DNA of 64,000 bases from Methanoregula boonei 6A8. GTDB lineage: Archaea > Halobacteriota > Methanomicrobia > Methanomicrobiales > Methanospirillaceae. Positions 62,277 to 64,000 of this stretch are shown here, in pieces. Positions within the stretch are counted from its first letter, which is position 1; each line of letters opens with the position of its first letter. Position numbers and translations under genes: made by a program. The notes below the pieces were generated by a model. It was not told the DNA's origin. It worked only from the letters and a program-made list of their open reading frames with translations, and did no database searches. The DNA is taken from the NCBI RefSeq assembly GCF_000017625.1, contig NC_009712.1, positions 1,736,001-1,800,000 of the forward strand. Reading direction: 5' to 3'.

Positions 62277-63240
62277 CCGGGGCACGGTTTGGTTAACATT
62301 GTAATGGCATACTTTTCTCAGACATTTTATGAGGGACCCCACCCCCTTCGGGGGTCGCTCGGGCGCCTCATCGGGCCCTCGCTGGGCAAGGACGCTTTCA
62401 AAAAATACATTGCAAGCTTGTGAATTCCGGAAAATGGACCGGTCAGCAGTTGAATATTTCAAAATCCCCGGCTGCCGGATCGATCTTTTTTTTTAAATTC
62501 TCAGATCGTGGACCGGACTTTTCCGGAAATCTATGAATTGAGTCGAACAATTTGGAATCAGAGGGGAAGACGAAAACTGGGGGACACCACCCCCAAAAAT
62601 ACGCCCGTAAAACCGTCCGTTTCGGTTCGCGTGGAAATAAAGCCATTAAATTGATTTATTTGCCAAAACACGCCCAAATTAAGCCCCATATAATGCCCAT
62701 TGCCGGGCAATAGCGGCCTTTTTTCGGCCTCTTTTTCCGGGAATGAACAAATGCCCGTTTGAGGTGAGAACAGGGCAGGAAAGGGCCGTTATGAGGCTCA
62801 TTAAAATCGTCCGTTTGTAAAAATAAGGCTTATTTGGGCTCTGATTTAAACGGAGCCCAAATTGGGCTTATCCGGATCTGGAAATGAACCATCCGGGCTC
62901 AATACGGGCCCGGATTAGGGTATCTCAGATCGTGGGATCCGGGGGTTTTGTCCCCATATACCCCCCAGGGAGGGGAGCTACCACATCCGACAGGAGTTCC
63001 CGTGCCGGACGATGAAAAATGATCTGATCACGCGACAGGAAAACGAATGAACCAATTTTGAAATGAGAGAGAAAGAATTTCACAGAAGTTTTCCAGGCCG
63101 CTGAAACGATGCGAGGCTCTACGCGCAAAACGCCTCGTCAGGTTTTGCGCTACGCACTTACCGGGATCCCAACGCGTAATCGAATTGGGTTGAAGGGATT
63201 GTGTGAGCAAAAAGGTGACGAAATAATTCTACGATTAAAA
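62277..63240. other. 964-base non-coding stretch with hairpins and repeat pieces
   Basis: No convincing gene. It has the perfect hairpin ACCCCC-TTC-GGGGGT (62341-62355), a segment (62617-62634) matching the reverse complement of 38348-38365, a GCAATAGCGG...TTTTTCGGCC piece (62707-62740) resembling the dispersed repeat, and nested inverted repeats at 63112-63150. Base composition falls towards the AT-rich HNH gene at its right end. Confidence 0.5.
63112..63150. repeat. nested inverted repeats
   Basis: CGAGGC (63112-63117) pairs with GCCTCG (63132-63137), and GCGCAAAA (63123-63130) pairs with TTTTGCGC (63143-63150). The two stems overlap and exclude each other. It could be an element end or attachment site next to the AT-rich gene, but I have no direct proof. 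Confidence 0.4.
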
Positions 63241-64000
63241 TTAAGATTTTACAATTTTTTTCAACTCTTCGATGCTTAACATTTTTTCAGGTTTATGTAT
63301 TATCCGATGACAATTTGAGCAAAGTGGGATAAGGTCTGTTTCAGGATTGATTTCAGATTCTCCTTTAATTTTATGCTCTGAATGAGGAACAAGGTGATGA
63401 ATTTCGATGTAACCCTCACTTAATATCCCATATTTTTTAGCGAAATTAAAACCACACACTGAACACGTAGTTCCGTGCATTTTTATGGCCATCTCTCTTA
63501 GTTTTGAATTTCTTTCATAAATTGTTTGGATTATTTCTCTCTCTTTTCCTTCGGTAAAATATTCCGGACAAGTGAATATTTCCTCATATTTTGTTAAAGT
63601 TCTTTTTTCAATCTCTTTGGAAAGTATATCCCATTCGGATTCTGTAACGGGGAAATTTGTTCCATTATGTTGTCGCATAATAGAGAGTGAAAACAATTCA
63701 CGAATTTGTTTAAGTTCCGATTCAAGCAATGGCGGCTTTAAAATCGTCATAGGTCCTAATTCGACCATTAATTCCTCAGTTTTTCCATCTGCGGATCTTT
63801 TAGGATTAACCCAAGAATCTGTGAAGTCAACTTTTTCCATTTTAGGTTTAGAAATAATATCCGCAGTCGCGTAAATTCCTCGATTCTCACCAGATACCCA
63901 CAATAAAGCCAAATCTCCTTTCTCGATTTTATTTTTCTGCTGTCTTATAGGCCAGCCAGATTCCATCCTTGTCAGTTCACCTAAATCACGAATGAGATCA
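63241..64000 (-). CDS. EVE-HNH endonuclease, N-terminus outside the window
   Basis: At least 253 residues; the frame stays open to the right edge, and the homology suggests that the true start is beyond it. The visible N-terminal part (LIRDLGELT, then KNKIEKGDLALLWVSG and GIYATADI) fits an EVE domain, which binds modified bases. The C-terminal part is an HNH nuclease: CSVCG, IEIHHLVPHSE, DLIPLCSNCHRIIH, with four cysteines for zinc. Such fusions act as modification-dependent restriction enzymes. The gene is strikingly AT-rich compared with its neighbours, a sign of transfer. Confidence 0.83.
   Translation of the reverse strand, partial: DLIRDLGELTRMESGWPIRQQKNKIEKGDLALLWVSGENRGIYATADIISKPKMEKVDFTDSWVNPKRSADGKTEELMVELGPMTILKPPLLESELKQIRELFSLSIMRQHNGTNFPVTESEWDILSKEIEKRTLTKYEEIFTCPEYFTEGKEREIIQTIYERNSKLREMAIKMHGTTCSVCGFNFAKKYGILSEGYIEIHHLVPHSEHKIKGESEINPETDLIPLCSNCHRIIHKPEKMLSIEELKKIVKS

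Overview
The window is a gene-dense stretch of a hydrogenotrophic methanogenic archaeon, most likely order Methanomicrobiales and plausibly Methanoregula or a close relative. The evidence is the gene content: MCM helicase, archaeal RFC and TBP; the archaeal CoA route (pantoate kinase plus phosphopantoate-beta-alanine ligase); the methanopterin enzyme MptD and methanofuran enzyme MfnB; an F420-type flavoprotein next to glutamate synthase; and S-layer-like COG1361 proteins and DUF3821 proteins typical of that order. Genus-level placement is inference. Many starts carry GGAG or GGTGAT ribosome-binding sites, and others look leaderless behind archaeal TATA boxes.

Layout. (1) Bases 1-13242: a long block of seventeen collinear minus-strand genes running from RfcS and MCM through methanopterin, ribosome/tRNA and CoA genes to a PfkB-type kinase cut by the window edge. 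Many neighbours overlap as ATGA. (2) 13421-19356, plus strand: a DUF3821 surface protein, a membrane-anchored TPR protein, then an RPA-like protein, a metallophosphoesterase and an Lhr helicase in one overlapping unit. (3) 20029-26747: TBP, two paralogous acyl-CoA ligases (the second carries an N-terminal ribbon-helix-helix domain with putative operators in front of it), a class II tRNA-Leu(CAG), a DUF1624 membrane protein and an unknown protein. (4) 27070-37742, nitrogen assimilation: amt-glnK behind a perfect NrpR-type operator, a second amt, glnA, a four-gene split glutamate synthase ending in an FrhB-like F420 protein, a membrane protein and an orphan PII protein. (5) 38732-46874, minus strand: an efflux-like unit of three COG1361 proteins and an RND/MMPL exporter, followed by two stand-alone receiver proteins and a TMEM175-type channel; a TetR gene is divergent from it. 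(6) 48090-56528: a TM-helix membrane protein, a second TetR, the CCA-adding enzyme with ThpR, a CPHC redoxin with a class III ribonucleotide reductase that lacks the usual C-terminal glycyl-radical segment, and an ArsR-Hsp20 pair. (7) 56587-62276: a lipoprotein hydrolase, a KTSC protein, superoxide dismutase, IMP dehydrogenase, MfnB, a HisA-like protein and thymidylate kinase. (8) 62277-64000: a long non-coding, repeat-bearing stretch and an AT-rich EVE-HNH nuclease gene cut by the right edge.

Functionally, ammonium is imported by Amt under PII control, fixed by GlnA and passed to a glutamate synthase probably driven by reduced F420. Replication (MCM, RFC, RPA-like, NrdD, Tmk), translation quality (NMD3, Taw2, CCA enzyme, ThpR) and C1-cofactor synthesis (MptD, MfnB, CoA genes) are interleaved. 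The most unusual items are the RHH-acyl-CoA ligase fusion with its TGGTGC half-sites, the NrdD without a glycyl-radical domain, an RFC paralogue with a degenerate Walker B, the RND/COG1361 unit, and a 196-bp dispersed element with two hairpins present in at least two copies.
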